The position numbers were made by a program, and so were the translations under genes. Positions 35,340 through 46,057 of a stretch of 64,000 nt of DNA are shown here, in pieces. The stretch is from positions 24,984,353 through 25,048,352 of the forward strand of contig JAQNBH010000014.1 of the NCBI GenBank assembly GCA_028752905.1, read 5' to 3'. Each line of letters starts with the position of its first letter. The stretch's first letter is position 1. Below the pieces are notes generated by a model. It had not been told where the DNA came from. It did not search any database and saw nothing but the letters and a program-made list of their open reading frames with translations. The stretch is from Cladorhizidae sp. MBARI D1340-BT2. Lineage: Eukaryota; Porifera; Demospongiae; Poecilosclerida; Cladorhizidae.

Positions 35340-35876
35340 TTAATCATGCCACATTTCCTATCAGCTATTAATCATATCGACCGTTCCTATCAGCTATTAT
35401 AATCATGCCATCCTTTCCTATCAGCTATTAATCATGCCATCCTTCCCTATCAGCTATCAGCTATTAATCATGCCACATTTCCTATCAGCTATTAATCATG
35501 CCACATTTCCTGTCAGCTATTAATCATGCCACATTTCCTATCAGCTATTAATAATGCCATTCTTTCCTATCAGCTATTAATCATGCCATCCTTTCCTATC
35601 AGCTATTAATCATGCCATGTTTCCTATCAGCTATTAATCATGCCACAGTTCCTATCAGCTATTAATCATGCCATCCCTGTTCCTATCAGCTATTAATCAT
35701 GCCACATTTCCTATCAGCTATTAATCATGCCATCCTTTCCTATCAGGTATTAATCATGCCACATTTCCTATCAGCTATTAACCATGCCACATTTCCTATC
35801 AGCTATTAATCATGCCATCCTTTTCTATCAGCTATTAATCATGCCATTCCTTTCCTATCAGCTATTAATCATGTAG
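35340..35876. repeat. Minisatellite, 28-29-bp unit (right part)
   Basis: About 18 units, the same sequence and orientation as 28640-29332, resuming at TTAATCATGCC directly after the transposon end. Confidence 0.95.
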
Positions 35877-36533
35877 CCAGTTCTGTGTAGCCAGTTTTCT
35901 TTTCTCTAGTTTAGGATCTGTGCTGCTATTTTCAAGATCCAGATTTTCACCAGATTAAAAATTGCAAAGCATTGACTTGATGAGAGAAGATGCGATAAAA
36001 CTTGAATCCTAGATAAAACTTGAATCCTAGCACAGATTGCATTCTTCTATATAGCCATTGTCCTACAATGAAAATCCAAGGTCTAACAATGATGGACACA
36101 CACACACGCTAATGTCATGGTAATGTGTTAAGAACATACAACCACCATCACATCTTCTTGCTGGAATGGTTGCTTAACAATTTTTGGTCATGCATATGTT
36201 GGCCAAGCAGGTTCCTGTAGGCAGAGGTTTATTAAGGCAGATTTTATAAAAATGGCAGGATTTTGGACAAACCATGTACTTTGCACCATACATGAAATGA
36301 CAGGGTTTAAGATAAACTGCATATTGGAAACAGCCACACCTCCTCATCCACTGCCTCCGCTCACCCTCCTTGTGCTCCATCTTCTACTTTTATACCGCAT
36401 CCTTTGTACTCCTTGTTAGTACATCTCATTTACCTAATAAATAAGCAGATATATATACATCATTGTTGGTACATATCACATCAGATGCAGTGTGAACCCC
36501 GTAAGTTGCTGTTTGTGAAAGTGTTGATTACCA

Positions 36534-36573
<40 letters not shown>

Positions 36574-37239
36574 CATTATCAACTCGTATCATATAATGAG
36601 TTTTGTGTTCAATTGCATCTTGAAATTGAAGATCTCCACTCTGCCTGTACGGGGTCACCATTTTTAAAGTAGTGATACATAAGCAGTGAACCAAATGGTA
36701 GTGACTCCTGTGGCAAGTATCTCGCTGTCATTTGGTGTTCACTATCTCATTTTTTGCGGTGAATGTAACCACCTTAAAATGATCACGTGGATGATTCATG
36801 TGCACAGCCATTTCACTGTCATGACTCTCTGTTAGAATCATGTCCACATTACCTGGACTTGACTTTTAATCACCTTTTATAACACACTGCAATGATTATG
36901 GACGTATTGAGCAAATGTGCTAGTGTGAAAATCTCCACATCGGTCTCCCCAACGTTCCTTCGTCTTGCAGGTGGGTTGAAAAAATATAACGGTCACAATC
37001 CCTGCAAATGACCCACTGACATGGAATCTCATGAGCAAATCTCCAATTGCTCTCATGTGTGTCACAGTGGTATTCTACTGGCATGTGCTGTTCCTCTGAT
37101 CCAGTGATGATGATGGAGGATATGGTGAGGAACAGGAAGTTGCCATCACTGCTGATGTGTCTCGACTTTCAAAGAGTTTGCTGAGCAGATATTAGTACCA
37201 CCAAATGTGATGCCATTTAACTCCACACACCTCAGGCCC
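35877..37239. other. Mostly non-coding; (TG)n microsatellite at about 36537-36571
   Basis: A perfect TG run lies at about 36537-36571. Minus-strand sequence near 36877-37065 is open but unrecognised and may be the tail of the Helitron-like element that follows. Confidence 0.5.
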
Positions 37240-39945
37240 AAATCTTGGCAAGTTCTTTGCTGCTACTCCATATCCTAGGGATTGTACTTGAATAGACCAC
37301 TACTTCCTCGTTGCTTTCCTCACATGGTGCACTCTAGCTGGAATGCAAGGACACTCTAGAGTCGAACTTCTCACTTCACTCTGCGGTTGATGGTCTGTAA
37401 GAGGAACTATAGATAGCATTGTGGCATTATGAATCTTCAGGAGTTGCTTGTCATCAATCATTGAGTCATTATTGCAATTGCTGTTTGGTAGGTTTGAGAT
37501 TCGCTGGTAATAAAAGGTGGATCCAAAACAAATCGTGCAGGTGACAGACTCGAGAGAAAGCCACAAATGGTTGTCCTGGTGAAAATGACATTAATTACAA
37601 ACTTGTCCAGTGTCAGTCCTTGTACCTTATGGATGGTCATTGCACAAGCAAATTTCAACGGTAGTTGTAGGCATGAGTACCCCTGGCAGCAGCATGACAC
37701 CAATTCTGCGAATGATATCGGTGACGACTATACCATCAGGTAAAGTAGGTCCACTATAACCATAGAAATGCTACTGGTAAATGACGTGGACCATCACCAT
37801 GTTGTAGCAAATGGCATCCATACTGCCCATTGCTCCATCTACCAGTCCTTCTTCAACCCAAAGGTTGGAAGTCAGCAAGCTCCATGTATTGAGCACACCA
37901 AAGGTTCCTATCCAGAATCGTTAGTCGAACACTTGGAAACATCTGGTCCTGCATGCACTGCATTGTCTGATAACAGCGACTGGGTCTCCACTTGCTTTGA
38001 GTTTAGCCACCTTGTGCTACACAATAGATTCTGCTGTAGGTTGAAGCCAGAGGAAATTACAAAACTGTTCCATAATATGGTATTGTGGCACATGTTAAGG
38101 TGTTTGCTTCATCAGGTGTTCCCAGTTGGATATGGAAACCTCACTATTTCTCAAGTGAAGCAGTATGTCATGGAACAGCACCTGATCCAAATCATCACCT
38201 GACTGGCGCATTGGCTGAAAGACTACTGCATAGTCAAAAAATTGAAATGCACTTCTCCCTACATCGGACATGAACGAATACGATGACACTGACTCTGACG
38301 TACAGTGGGAGATCCATAACTGGGAGAAGCTGCCCCAAATCACCAAAAAGCAGGAGGGAGCAACCTCCAAACACCTGATCAGCACAGTGAGGAAAATCCT
38401 GTGTCAGGTGTCTGTCAATTTGCCCAAACAACTTCCTTCCGACCACTGACATCTCATTAATGGTGCGGTATGGCACGACTCTAAAGGTCTGCTGCAACTC
38501 CTGCAAGGCTGGACAATCAAGGTCTTTAAAATCCCTTTTGGTTGGGAGAGCCAAGAGTGAGTGCAGAATGTGACCATCAGCGTTGAATGCTGCGACTCCT
38601 GTTGATGCAGAATGCACACGTGACTCTGGAGAAGAAGTTTAGGAACTGGGTCAGAAAAAACTTTCCCATTCCATCTGTTCCAGATATTATCATGCGTAGT
38701 AGCACTGGTACCTGAATGATGGTGCTTGCTTACAATGGAATAAACCTCAAGCTGCTTGCCTTGCAACAGTGGTTGCAACAAATGGCTGGTCATCAAGTGC
38801 TGCTTCCTGTTGACGGATGATGAATGTTGCTGCTTCTTCAAGTTTGGGTATTGTACAGCATCATTACCCCAATCAGTGTAATCAGTGGTGTTGAACACAC
38901 TAAGCTGGCATATTAGCATTCACTCCCCAGTGTCTCTTGCTGCAGCTGAGTTGCGAACCACTTGTCTCTCTGGTCATCCTCTCTAGCATCAATTTCTTGG
39001 TGAGGTTGTGCTCTAACTGGTGGATGTCATCTTTAGTGTAGTTGGTGCACTGCCAGAACACAAAAAGTGTGAATATGCTGCTATGTGTAGGTCTCATGTC
39101 GCTGGACTTGTCGAAAGGATTTGTCGATCATCAGCTTTTGTCAGTCATATTTTGGACCATGAGGATTGGGTAAACAATTTGGTCACACAATTACCACAAC
39201 AGACATTGATTTCAGAGAGGGTGAAGCACCGGACAGATCCTTAGGCATAGCTACAGTACTGCTGAACAAATTCGAGCAATGTGATGAAGAGTCGCTTTTT
39301 GTCTGGCCCTGTATATGTCTATTGCTAATTGTTTAGTTGCTGGATAATTATCATGCAAATTGTCACATAGCACACAAGATGTGTCCAGCCGTAGCACAAC
39401 AAAGTCTCTAGATGATTTGTAGAAGGGAAGCTGAAGAAGCAGATGAACTTCCTGAACACTACAGCAACTCACACCTGTTTTGAAGGATGTGCTGTCATCT
39501 GCATGGCCTCTCCCAATGCTGGCAAACATCAGCGGTGCTGAGTGCAGCTCACACTTAAGTATACTTGGCCAAGTAATCGATCACCTTCGGCTTGGAAATG
39601 CAATACTGCATGTCTACATTTTCTTTCCATTCTGCAACCGTATTAGCATTTACCAAACCATTGTTGCGAGTGGAATGGCTTGTTGCACACATGTGGATCT
39701 GTCATGGGAGGTGGGCTGCATCAATGTTGCTGCCATCTGGGAGTATGGTTCGATTTCTTGTGTTGATGAGTATATGGATGCCTGGAAAAGTGCCTGACAC
39801 GAATCCTTCGGTGTTGAACTCACTTATGGGTGATGCACAATTGCAAGTTGGCCAAGGTACAGCCCTTTTACAGACCGTTGCACATTTTTTCTTCGGTCAA
39901 GCATTGTTGAATGCCAACAGGAACAAGTGTCCACCTTGATGCATC
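37240..39945 (-). pseudogene. Helitron-like Rep N-region and Pif1 helicase, decayed
   Basis: From right to left: ISEFNTEGFVSGTFP (about 39800), WKENVDMQYCISKPKVIDYL (about 39600) and VHLLLQLPFYKSSRDFVVLRL (about 39420), blocks of the Helitron-like N-terminal region. Then QLEVYSIVSKHHHSG, a Walker-A-like GTDGMGKV (about 38680), STGVAAFNADGHILHSLLAL, INEMSVVGRKLFGQIDRHL, the Walker-B neighbourhood LLLFGDLGQLLPVMDLPLY, and finally LPLKFACAMTIHKVQGLTLDK (37600s), the Pif1 C-terminal motif. Multiple frameshifts occur. The HUH nuclease motif was not found and neither end (TC...CTRR) was located, so 'Helitron' rests on the domain order. Confidence 0.7.
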
Positions 39946-40189
39946 AGCACATGTTTGATTTTTCTAAACCTGTTCACTGCCATCTGATAACGCACACTCT
40001 TTAGAGATAAAGTGAGTCAAAATGACACCATGCTCTGCCAGGACATAGTGATCCAAAGAAATATTGCAATATCAAGTTTTCTGACCGACTCCCCTGTGAG
40101 GGCTCGCAAACAACAAGTTTCCATCTAGTTTAACTGGATACGTATATAGTAGCTAGGTAATAACTGGCCATGAAGACTGGTAATGCTGA

Positions 40190-40620
40190 TGCTATGGGGA
40201 ATTTATAGGGTATGTGTTTGCCTTTAGCCTCTACAATTTTTGGGTACCAAAACGAACCATATTTTCCCAGATTCGGTTGGAAAATCATTATAACTCCACC
40301 AAATCCACAGACAACATTAAAAAAATAAAAATAGAACCAGCATCAACTCAGACAAGATTTGGTTATTTCTTACAGCATAAGCTATCTGGCTACACATAAA
40401 AAATATTCATGTTCAGAATCAATTAAAATATAGTTATCTTCATTGCTAGGCTTGCATCATCCCTAGAAGTTTCCTTAGGTTCAGGTAAAGCTTATACACT
40501 CCATCTGTCCATGTTTCTATAAGAATTAATAACCGACAAGATGAATGGTGAAGTTTCAATCTGACTTAGCCACTCCATTCATCCAACCCACTCTAGCTAT
40601 GGACATTTATTAAAATGGAA
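40190..40620. repeat. Dispersed repeat family, copy 1
   Basis: Shares blocks with 57180-57960 and 63290-63850: TTTGGTTATTTCT, CATTGCTAGGCTTGCATCAT, TTCCTTAGGTTCAG and CTGTCCATGTTTCTATAAG. No coding capacity. Confidence 0.65.
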
Positions 40621-40789
40621 ATGATCGTAAAAAAACAGGTTTCTAAATAGAAAATGAGCCTAAGACTTAATTGTAACTGCCAACTGATTTTATTATCATA
40701 TTTAAAAAGGTCATACTCAATAGCCAAGAGGCTAATATGAAGAGTATGTTAAGTTGATTATAGTTAAGTAGTTAAAAGTTAAGTGATCG

Positions 40790-41275
40790 ATAAGGGGTGT
40801 TAAATATAGTGCTTAAATTGTCCAAGTGAATTAGTTTCTTTAGTGTAATCGGGAAGAGAGTTCCAGAGCCTAGTAGTTGTAGGGGGAAAATGAAAGGTAA
40901 AGCAGATGAGTTCTGTGTGGGATAAGCAGACGATTACTAGGATGGAAGGATCGATTACTGGGGTGGAAGGATCAGAGGTTGTAGTACACAGTTGGTTGGC
41001 ATGGCGAAGGCTAGAAGAAAAATCTGTTATTGTGAAAAAGTTTGAAGAAAAAGATAAGTTTGGCATTACGGCGGCGAGAGGATAGAGATGGAAGATGAAG
41101 CTTAGTGAGAAGAGAAGTGTAGTGGGAGGACCATCGTTTACTACATAATTTACATGCAGAGTATTGTATTCTCTCAAAATGAGAAGAAAGCTGGGATGAT
41201 TGAGGGTCCCAGAGGAAAGAACAGTACTCCAGATGGGGACGGATAAGAGATGTGTACAAGCGAGGAAGAGTAGAA
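40790..41275 (-). pseudogene. LINE reverse-transcriptase C-terminus
   Basis: A minus frame opens MYTSLIRPHLEYCSFLW and continues HFERIQYSACKLCSKRW and LHLPSLSSRRRNAKLIFFFK, the typical C-terminal part of L2/CR1/jockey LINE RTs. A frameshift leads to RLWNSLPDYTKETNSLGQFK, the usual end. It is 5'-truncated at about 41275. It comes from a different stretch of the RT than the 24380 fragment, so relatedness of the two cannot be judged. Confidence 0.8.
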
Positions 41276-41510
41276 ACTGGAAATGATCGTCATGGTCAGT
41301 CTGCTATCGCTAAATCCATATTATAATCCAATTGGATGGCATCAATAATTATCAGTGTATAGTATCAGTGTAAAAAAAACACGCGGAATCAGGCTAACAC
41401 GCATGCCTATGCTGGGGTGTGCCCAGAGCAGTTTCTATTTAATCCACCAGGAGCGCAAGCTAGCACACTTTTTGCCAGTCCAGAAGTTTATTACATCAGG
41501 TTTAAAAAAA

Positions 41511-43205
41511 ATGGCTGCAGCTGAATTCCAAGATCTTCTCCACATTATGGATGAGGAAATTGCTAAGGCGGCTGAAAAGCGCAGCATCCTGCGCAACTTG
41601 GATATGTTCGTCCTAGACAACTCAAACGAGAAACTACGGTGGGGCAACTGAGAGGACACACGGTGGAGGATAAAAAAAGAATCTTGGAAGAAGTCAGGAA
41701 ATGTGGATTTACCAACATCAATTCATAGTTGCCTCGTTCTCCCACATGCCTAGAGTGGATGATAAGTTTGTCAAACAATTGTCCGAGACAGAGTCTGATA
41801 TGAGTGGTTTCTTCTCCTTCTCAGAGGTGGGTAGCCTAAAGGACCCTGAAGCTATACCTGTGGCTTTGACCAAAATGAAGAAGTACAGGCTAAGAAATGT
41901 CATCTTTGAGGTTGATGTTGCGACTGAAGATTCAAAAAATTATCCAGAATTTAGCTCAAAGATCTGTGAGCTTCTGAAAAAGCGTATCAACTGGACGTTC
42001 CAAAATCTCGCTAAAGATGCAAAAATCTTTGTCAGTTTTAGAGATTTTCCTTTTGCTATGGCAACGGCACCTAAGCGCATATTTACCATTGTGAAATGTT
42101 TGGCTGACATGCCTGCTGTTAGGCATCCTTTCGGCATTGCATTCGAAGAGCCTACTGGAAATACCCTTCCTTAGTTTGTTGCTGGTTCGACCAAGGCCAT
42201 CCGTAAATGCATGAATGACAATGGATGGAGCTCTGGGAAAATTATAGTACACGTTCACAACAAATGGGGTTTTGGTGATGCAACTCAAGTGGAATGCCTC
42301 GGTAGTGGAGCAGACGGGGTTTGGGCTGGTGTCTGCGAAGAAGGGGCTGATGTAAGACATGCTTCTTCCACTGTCTCCATCATGAATCTTGTGCGTATGG
42401 GAAACACAAAAGTTCAGAAGAAGTTCAACTGCACCTACTTGCGTGAAGCTGCTATCAACGTGACTAAAATCACCACTAATGCCCTTCCTCATCCTAAGCA
42501 GATCATCTATGGTGCTCATGCCTTGGATATGGTCTTTGACTTTGGTGACTTTGGTGGGGTGGCAGAACTAGATGAAGGAGTACGCTCATTCAACATGGCC
42601 AAATTTTTGGTCTGGAGGCACCCAAACGCATTAGCACTCTCGCTTCCACTGCCATGATCAAGGATAGGCTTGTCAACTTATTTGGTGAAGACGAGCAGTT
42701 TAATGATGAGATGACATTAAAAATGAAGCAGCTGATGATTACTGACCTAACCAGTGGTCGCAAAGAGGAGTACATGAGCTATGTGGGAATTGCTTTACTC
42801 TTTGATCGCGCTGGCGGAAAGCTCACAGTTGAAATGCGAGATGCAATTGAAGTGGTTGAGGTCAAGTTGGAGTCTCATAAGAGGCTTATTGAAGAGATTC
42901 GGGCCATTTGGGATGAATGGGATATACGCGATGGTGTTAAAGATGATCGCCTTGAATTCCACGCCTTCTACAATGGCTTCATGTCTTCATATTTTGGTTG
43001 CTACGAATGTGATACGGCACGCAAAGCTCTCAAGGCTATTGACATGGATGAGGATGGTACAATTGATTGGAGTGAGTTCAGTGTCTACCTCAAATGGGCT
43101 CTGCATCAATATCCTCAGATTTCTACGACGGATGACCTTTTGTCTACTGCATTTTTGAAGGGAATTATTCCAGCAATGTATGACAATCTTGCTCCCAAAA
43201 ATTAA
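41511..43205 (+). pseudogene. HMGL-like TIM-barrel / EF-hand fusion protein, interrupted
   Basis: Without introns it spans about 565 codons. It starts MAAAEFQDLLHIMDEE. Frame disruptions lie near 41623 (leading to VGQLRGHTVEDKKRILEE) and 41715, an in-frame TAG at 42172-42174, and an extra T near 42605. Between them are long clean frames: FSHMPRVDDKFVKQL, IIVHVHNKWGFGDA and GADGVWAGVCEEGA resemble DRE-TIM metallolyase barrels (HMGL-like), including an HxH. The C-terminus has a canonical EF-hand loop DMDEDGTIDWSEF. I recall similar barrel-EF-hand proteins in cnidarians and sponges; no reaction is established. It is a pseudogene, retrocopy or error-ridden real gene. No poly-A tail is visible. 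Confidence 0.75.
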
Positions 43206-43830
43206 GCTTAAAACACTCCAGCCTATATAGGAAGTTTGTATATAGTAATTTGTAGAGGGACTGTATAGAAAATAATGATGTGAAATTTTGTGAACTATAA
43301 TTATTGTTTATAAATTTTTTTAAATAACAAAATTGACAGGTCTACTATAATTATACGTAACATTACACATGTTAACAAATGTGTTAAATGAATGATTACA
43401 CCCACTTATGAAGAACAGAAACGAGCATAAGCTCCACTTGCAGTCTCTACCGGCCATCTGGGCTAAACACAGGGTTGACCATGTGTATATAGGAAAAAAT
43501 GATATTAATTTACAAACAGGAGGCTGCTTTGTCATGATGTCATGTTTTTATAAACAGACCCAGTTTTTGATATTTCTTCTCTTTTTTTAAGACCTTCATG
43601 GACAGCCAACAAGGTCAATAGCTGCCACCAAGTGCAAGTGTGGCATGGCACACAATTCCAATGGTTAGCTTAGGTGCGGTTTGTTGTGGGGCAGGACTCC
43701 TGGAGGTCAGGCAAAGGTCATGAAAAACAAGATAGAGGTCATACACTATGACCATCACATATTGAGAACACTGTTCATCCTATCACCTCCCTTGCATAGT
43801 AATAAATAAATAATTAATAGTAATTATAAC
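43206..43830. other. No recognisable gene
   Basis: AT-rich 3' flank of the fusion gene up to the repeat array. Confidence 0.5.
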
Positions 43831-43892
43831 AACTTTCTCAGCAATCAACTTCTCAATAACCTTCTCAATAATCAACTTGAAATTATACTCTC

Positions 43893-44460
43893 TCGAGGTT
43901 TCAACTAGATGCTCTACCCTTCATCAGGAGGTTTCGACTAGATGCTCTAGCCTTTATCAGGAGGTTTCCACTAGATGCTCTATCCTTCATCAGGAGGTTT
44001 CCACTAGATGCTCTAGCCTTCATCAGGAGGTTTCGGGTTTCCACTAGATGCTCTATCCTTCATCAGGAGGTTTCCACTAGATGCTCTAGCCTTCATCAGG
44101 AGGTTTCGACTAGATGCTCTAGCGGTTTCGACTAGATGCTCTAGCCTTCATCAGGTTTTAACCAGATGCTCCAGCCTTCATCTGCTCTAGCCTCTTCATC
44201 AGGTTTCGACGATGCTCTAGCCTTCATCAGGAGTTTTCCACTAGATGCTCTAGTCTTCATCAGGAGGTTTTGACTAGATGCTCTAGTCTTCATCAGGAGG
44301 TTTCGACTAGATGCTCTAGCCCTCATCAGGAGGTTTCGACTAGATGCTCTAGCCCTCATCAGGAGGTTTCGACTAGATGCTCTAGCCCTCATCAGGAGGT
44401 TTCGACTAGATGCTCTAGCCTTCATCAGGAGGTTTCGACTAGATCCTCTATTATTATCAG
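43893..44460 (-). repeat. Tandem array of about 17 hammerhead-like cores (33-bp unit)
   Basis: On the minus strand each unit reads CTGATGAAGG, CTAGAGCATCTAG, TCGAAACCTC. Each holds CUGAUGA, a 5-7-bp stem II with loop GCA, and GAAA. Variation is concentrated in the closing pair of stem II (GTCGAAA or GTGGAAA) and at the CTTCATC edge. The left end of the array flows into the normal PLE terminal-repeat tail (GAGAGAGTATAATTTCAAG). A minus-strand PLE fragment lies to the right. Units contain no room for full stems I and III. Confidence 0.85.
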
Positions 44461-44616
44461 TTTGGATGAAATCCAACACTATGGCAACACTGAAGTTCGC
44501 TAAATGAGTAGTCCTTACAGATCTAATTAAGACCAGGAAATAGCTGATATAATTACCACCAGAATAATGCAACCCAGTGCAGATGTTGCCATGGGAAGAC
44601 TCATACAACTATGACT

Positions 44617-44830
44617 TCAGAAAATGAATAAAAGGTCATCATCCGGCTTCTCTTTCTCTCCCCTGTGCAGTACTTCCCACAGCTGCAAGGGATACAGTAT
44701 ATAACATGAGTGCATACTAGCTGGTAATTCATCCTTCACTCTGCTAAGTTGTGCCCTCAGAGTTCTTCCCGATCTGAAAACTACTCTGACATTGAACTTC
44801 CTGCAGGTCCTTCTGGTGTCTTCACTCATG
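44617..44830 (-). pseudogene. Penelope-like RT/GIY-YIG linker fragment
   Basis: The minus frame MSEDTRRTCRKFNVRVVFRS continues GRTLRAQLSRVKDELPASMHSC, the linker before the GIY-YIG domain, similar to the region around 6110-6190. A frameshift then obscures a Y-x-PCSCGKY-like motif. It stands upstream of the hammerhead-core array on the same strand, as expected for a PLE 3' end. Confidence 0.75.
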
Positions 44831-44967
44831 AAAAATCAACCAGCCCCAGTTCGCCTCAGTTGTGGTCATGTTCAACTACAACCTTTAGTTGTTCTTGTAC
44901 ACCTGATAATAACACCGCAGCTACTGTTGACATAAGAGCTAATTAAAGAACTAGCGGTAGCGTTCAA

Positions 44968-44985
44968 CGTCACGAATTCGTGACG
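44968..44985. repeat. 18-bp perfect palindrome
   Basis: CGTCACGAATTCGTGACG is its own reverse complement. A partial copy, CACGGATTCGTGACACTCG, follows about 15 bp later. Confidence 0.9.
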
Positions 44986-45054
44986 CTCGTCCCCACGTGC
45001 ACGGATTCGTGACACTCGAATTTTAATTAATATTATTTTCCTGCTTTAGTAAAA

Positions 45055-45640
45055 ATGGCCAGAAAATTCTATTCAAGTGAGGAGTGCATAGCAATGATGT
45101 CAGATGTGAAAACTGAACAAATAGAGAGTGTGAATGAGTATACAGTGTACTTGAAACTGGTAGTGACAGCTATGGGGTAAATAGTGTGGCTAATGAAGAA
45201 CACTGGGGTGGGGCTGCTTTGATAAGGGGTCGAGCCAGTAGTGCTTGTCAGGGTAGAATGGGAATTAGTGATATGCAAGCAGGAAGCAGTAGGATAGGAG
45301 TGGGTAGCAGTAGCTTGGGAGTACAATGCTGTAGCAGGTGCAGTAGTGTGGGTCTCGGAAGTAGAAGGGGTGGAATGGCGACGAAGAGGGAGAGTAACCA
45401 CAGTCACATTGCAGCAGTATACCTGGACAGAGGATAGAACAGGTTCTTCAGAATTATTTTGTTAGAATAACATACTGCCAACCATTATCATAGATGATAG
45501 GTCACACTCCACCACCCTTTACTGTGGTGTCTGGAAGTAATCATCAATGGCACCCTCTTTTTTTTACTGACCAACTCTTGCAGTTTTTGGAAGACAAACC
45601 AATGAATATGTTCCATCCAATCTATGAATCTGCCCAGTCT
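45055..45640 (+). pseudogene. piggyBac-like transposase N-terminal fragment
   Basis: The ATG opens MARKFYSSEECIAMMSD. A frameshift gives a serine/glycine/arginine-rich stretch (45186-45437), and later PPFTVVSGSNHQWHPLFFTD QLLQFLED, like the 'ELFFTDELL' segment that begins the catalytic region of piggyBac transposases. Nothing beyond it is present. The LTR element at 45727 begins about 90 bp downstream and may have cut it. The identification rests on motif resemblance. Confidence 0.45.
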
Positions 45641-45726
45641 ATGGATTGTGCTGCACAATCTATGAATGCCAATCTATTCCCCGATAATATACATACATGT
45701 CATTATTGCATCATTTTACATATTAG

Positions 45727-45934
45727 TAGACAATAATCATCTAAACTATTCATTCCATGCACACACCTTGTATCATGTACCTCCCTGTTATAGCGATCCC
45801 TTACCATGTTAGCGACCCCTTACCATGCGCATGCCCCTTGTCATACACTTTAGTTAGAGCACGCATCTCTGAACATCATATCGATTTATTATCCAGTTTG
45901 ATCCATGAATGAGAAGGTGCATTGCATTTAACTA
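45727..45934 (+). repeat. 5' LTR
   Basis: It begins TAGACAATAATC and ends GCATTTAACTA. It lacks the usual TG...CA ends. The copy at 50924-51131 differs only at C/T in CATGCGCATG / CATGTGCATG. Confidence 0.9.
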
Positions 45935-45948
45935 TGCGTGCTCTAACT
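45934..45948 (+). other. Putative self-primer-binding site
   Basis: ATGCGTGCTCTAACT, at the LTR/leader junction, is the perfect reverse complement of AGTTAGAGCACGCAT at 45852-45866 inside the LTR. It does not begin with TGG as a tRNA primer site would. Tf1-type elements prime reverse transcription with the 5' end of their own RNA in this way. Confidence 0.65.
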
Positions 45949-46057
45949 CTCTAGTATATCCAGCTAGACAGTGTGCCTCACCAGCAGGAGTGCTGACTAG
46001 AGGTTAGGATGCTTTGGAGACCGATTTTCACTTCTCCAATTAACGCCCGCCCACCTT

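Noticed and set aside
37768..38202. Plus-strand ORFs across the Helitron-like region
   Set aside because: The minus strand holds the conserved Pif1 and Rep-like blocks; the plus frames have no motif.
42172..42174. The in-frame TAG of the EF-hand fusion gene as a true C-terminus
   Set aside because: The same frame continues with family-typical sequence directly after it, so it is a nonsense change or an error.
44141..44608. A 155-aa minus-strand ORF with a repeated ASSRNLLMRAR-like unit, and a matching plus-strand ORF
   Set aside because: Both are translations of the 33-bp hammerhead-core array; the periodicity comes from the DNA repeat.
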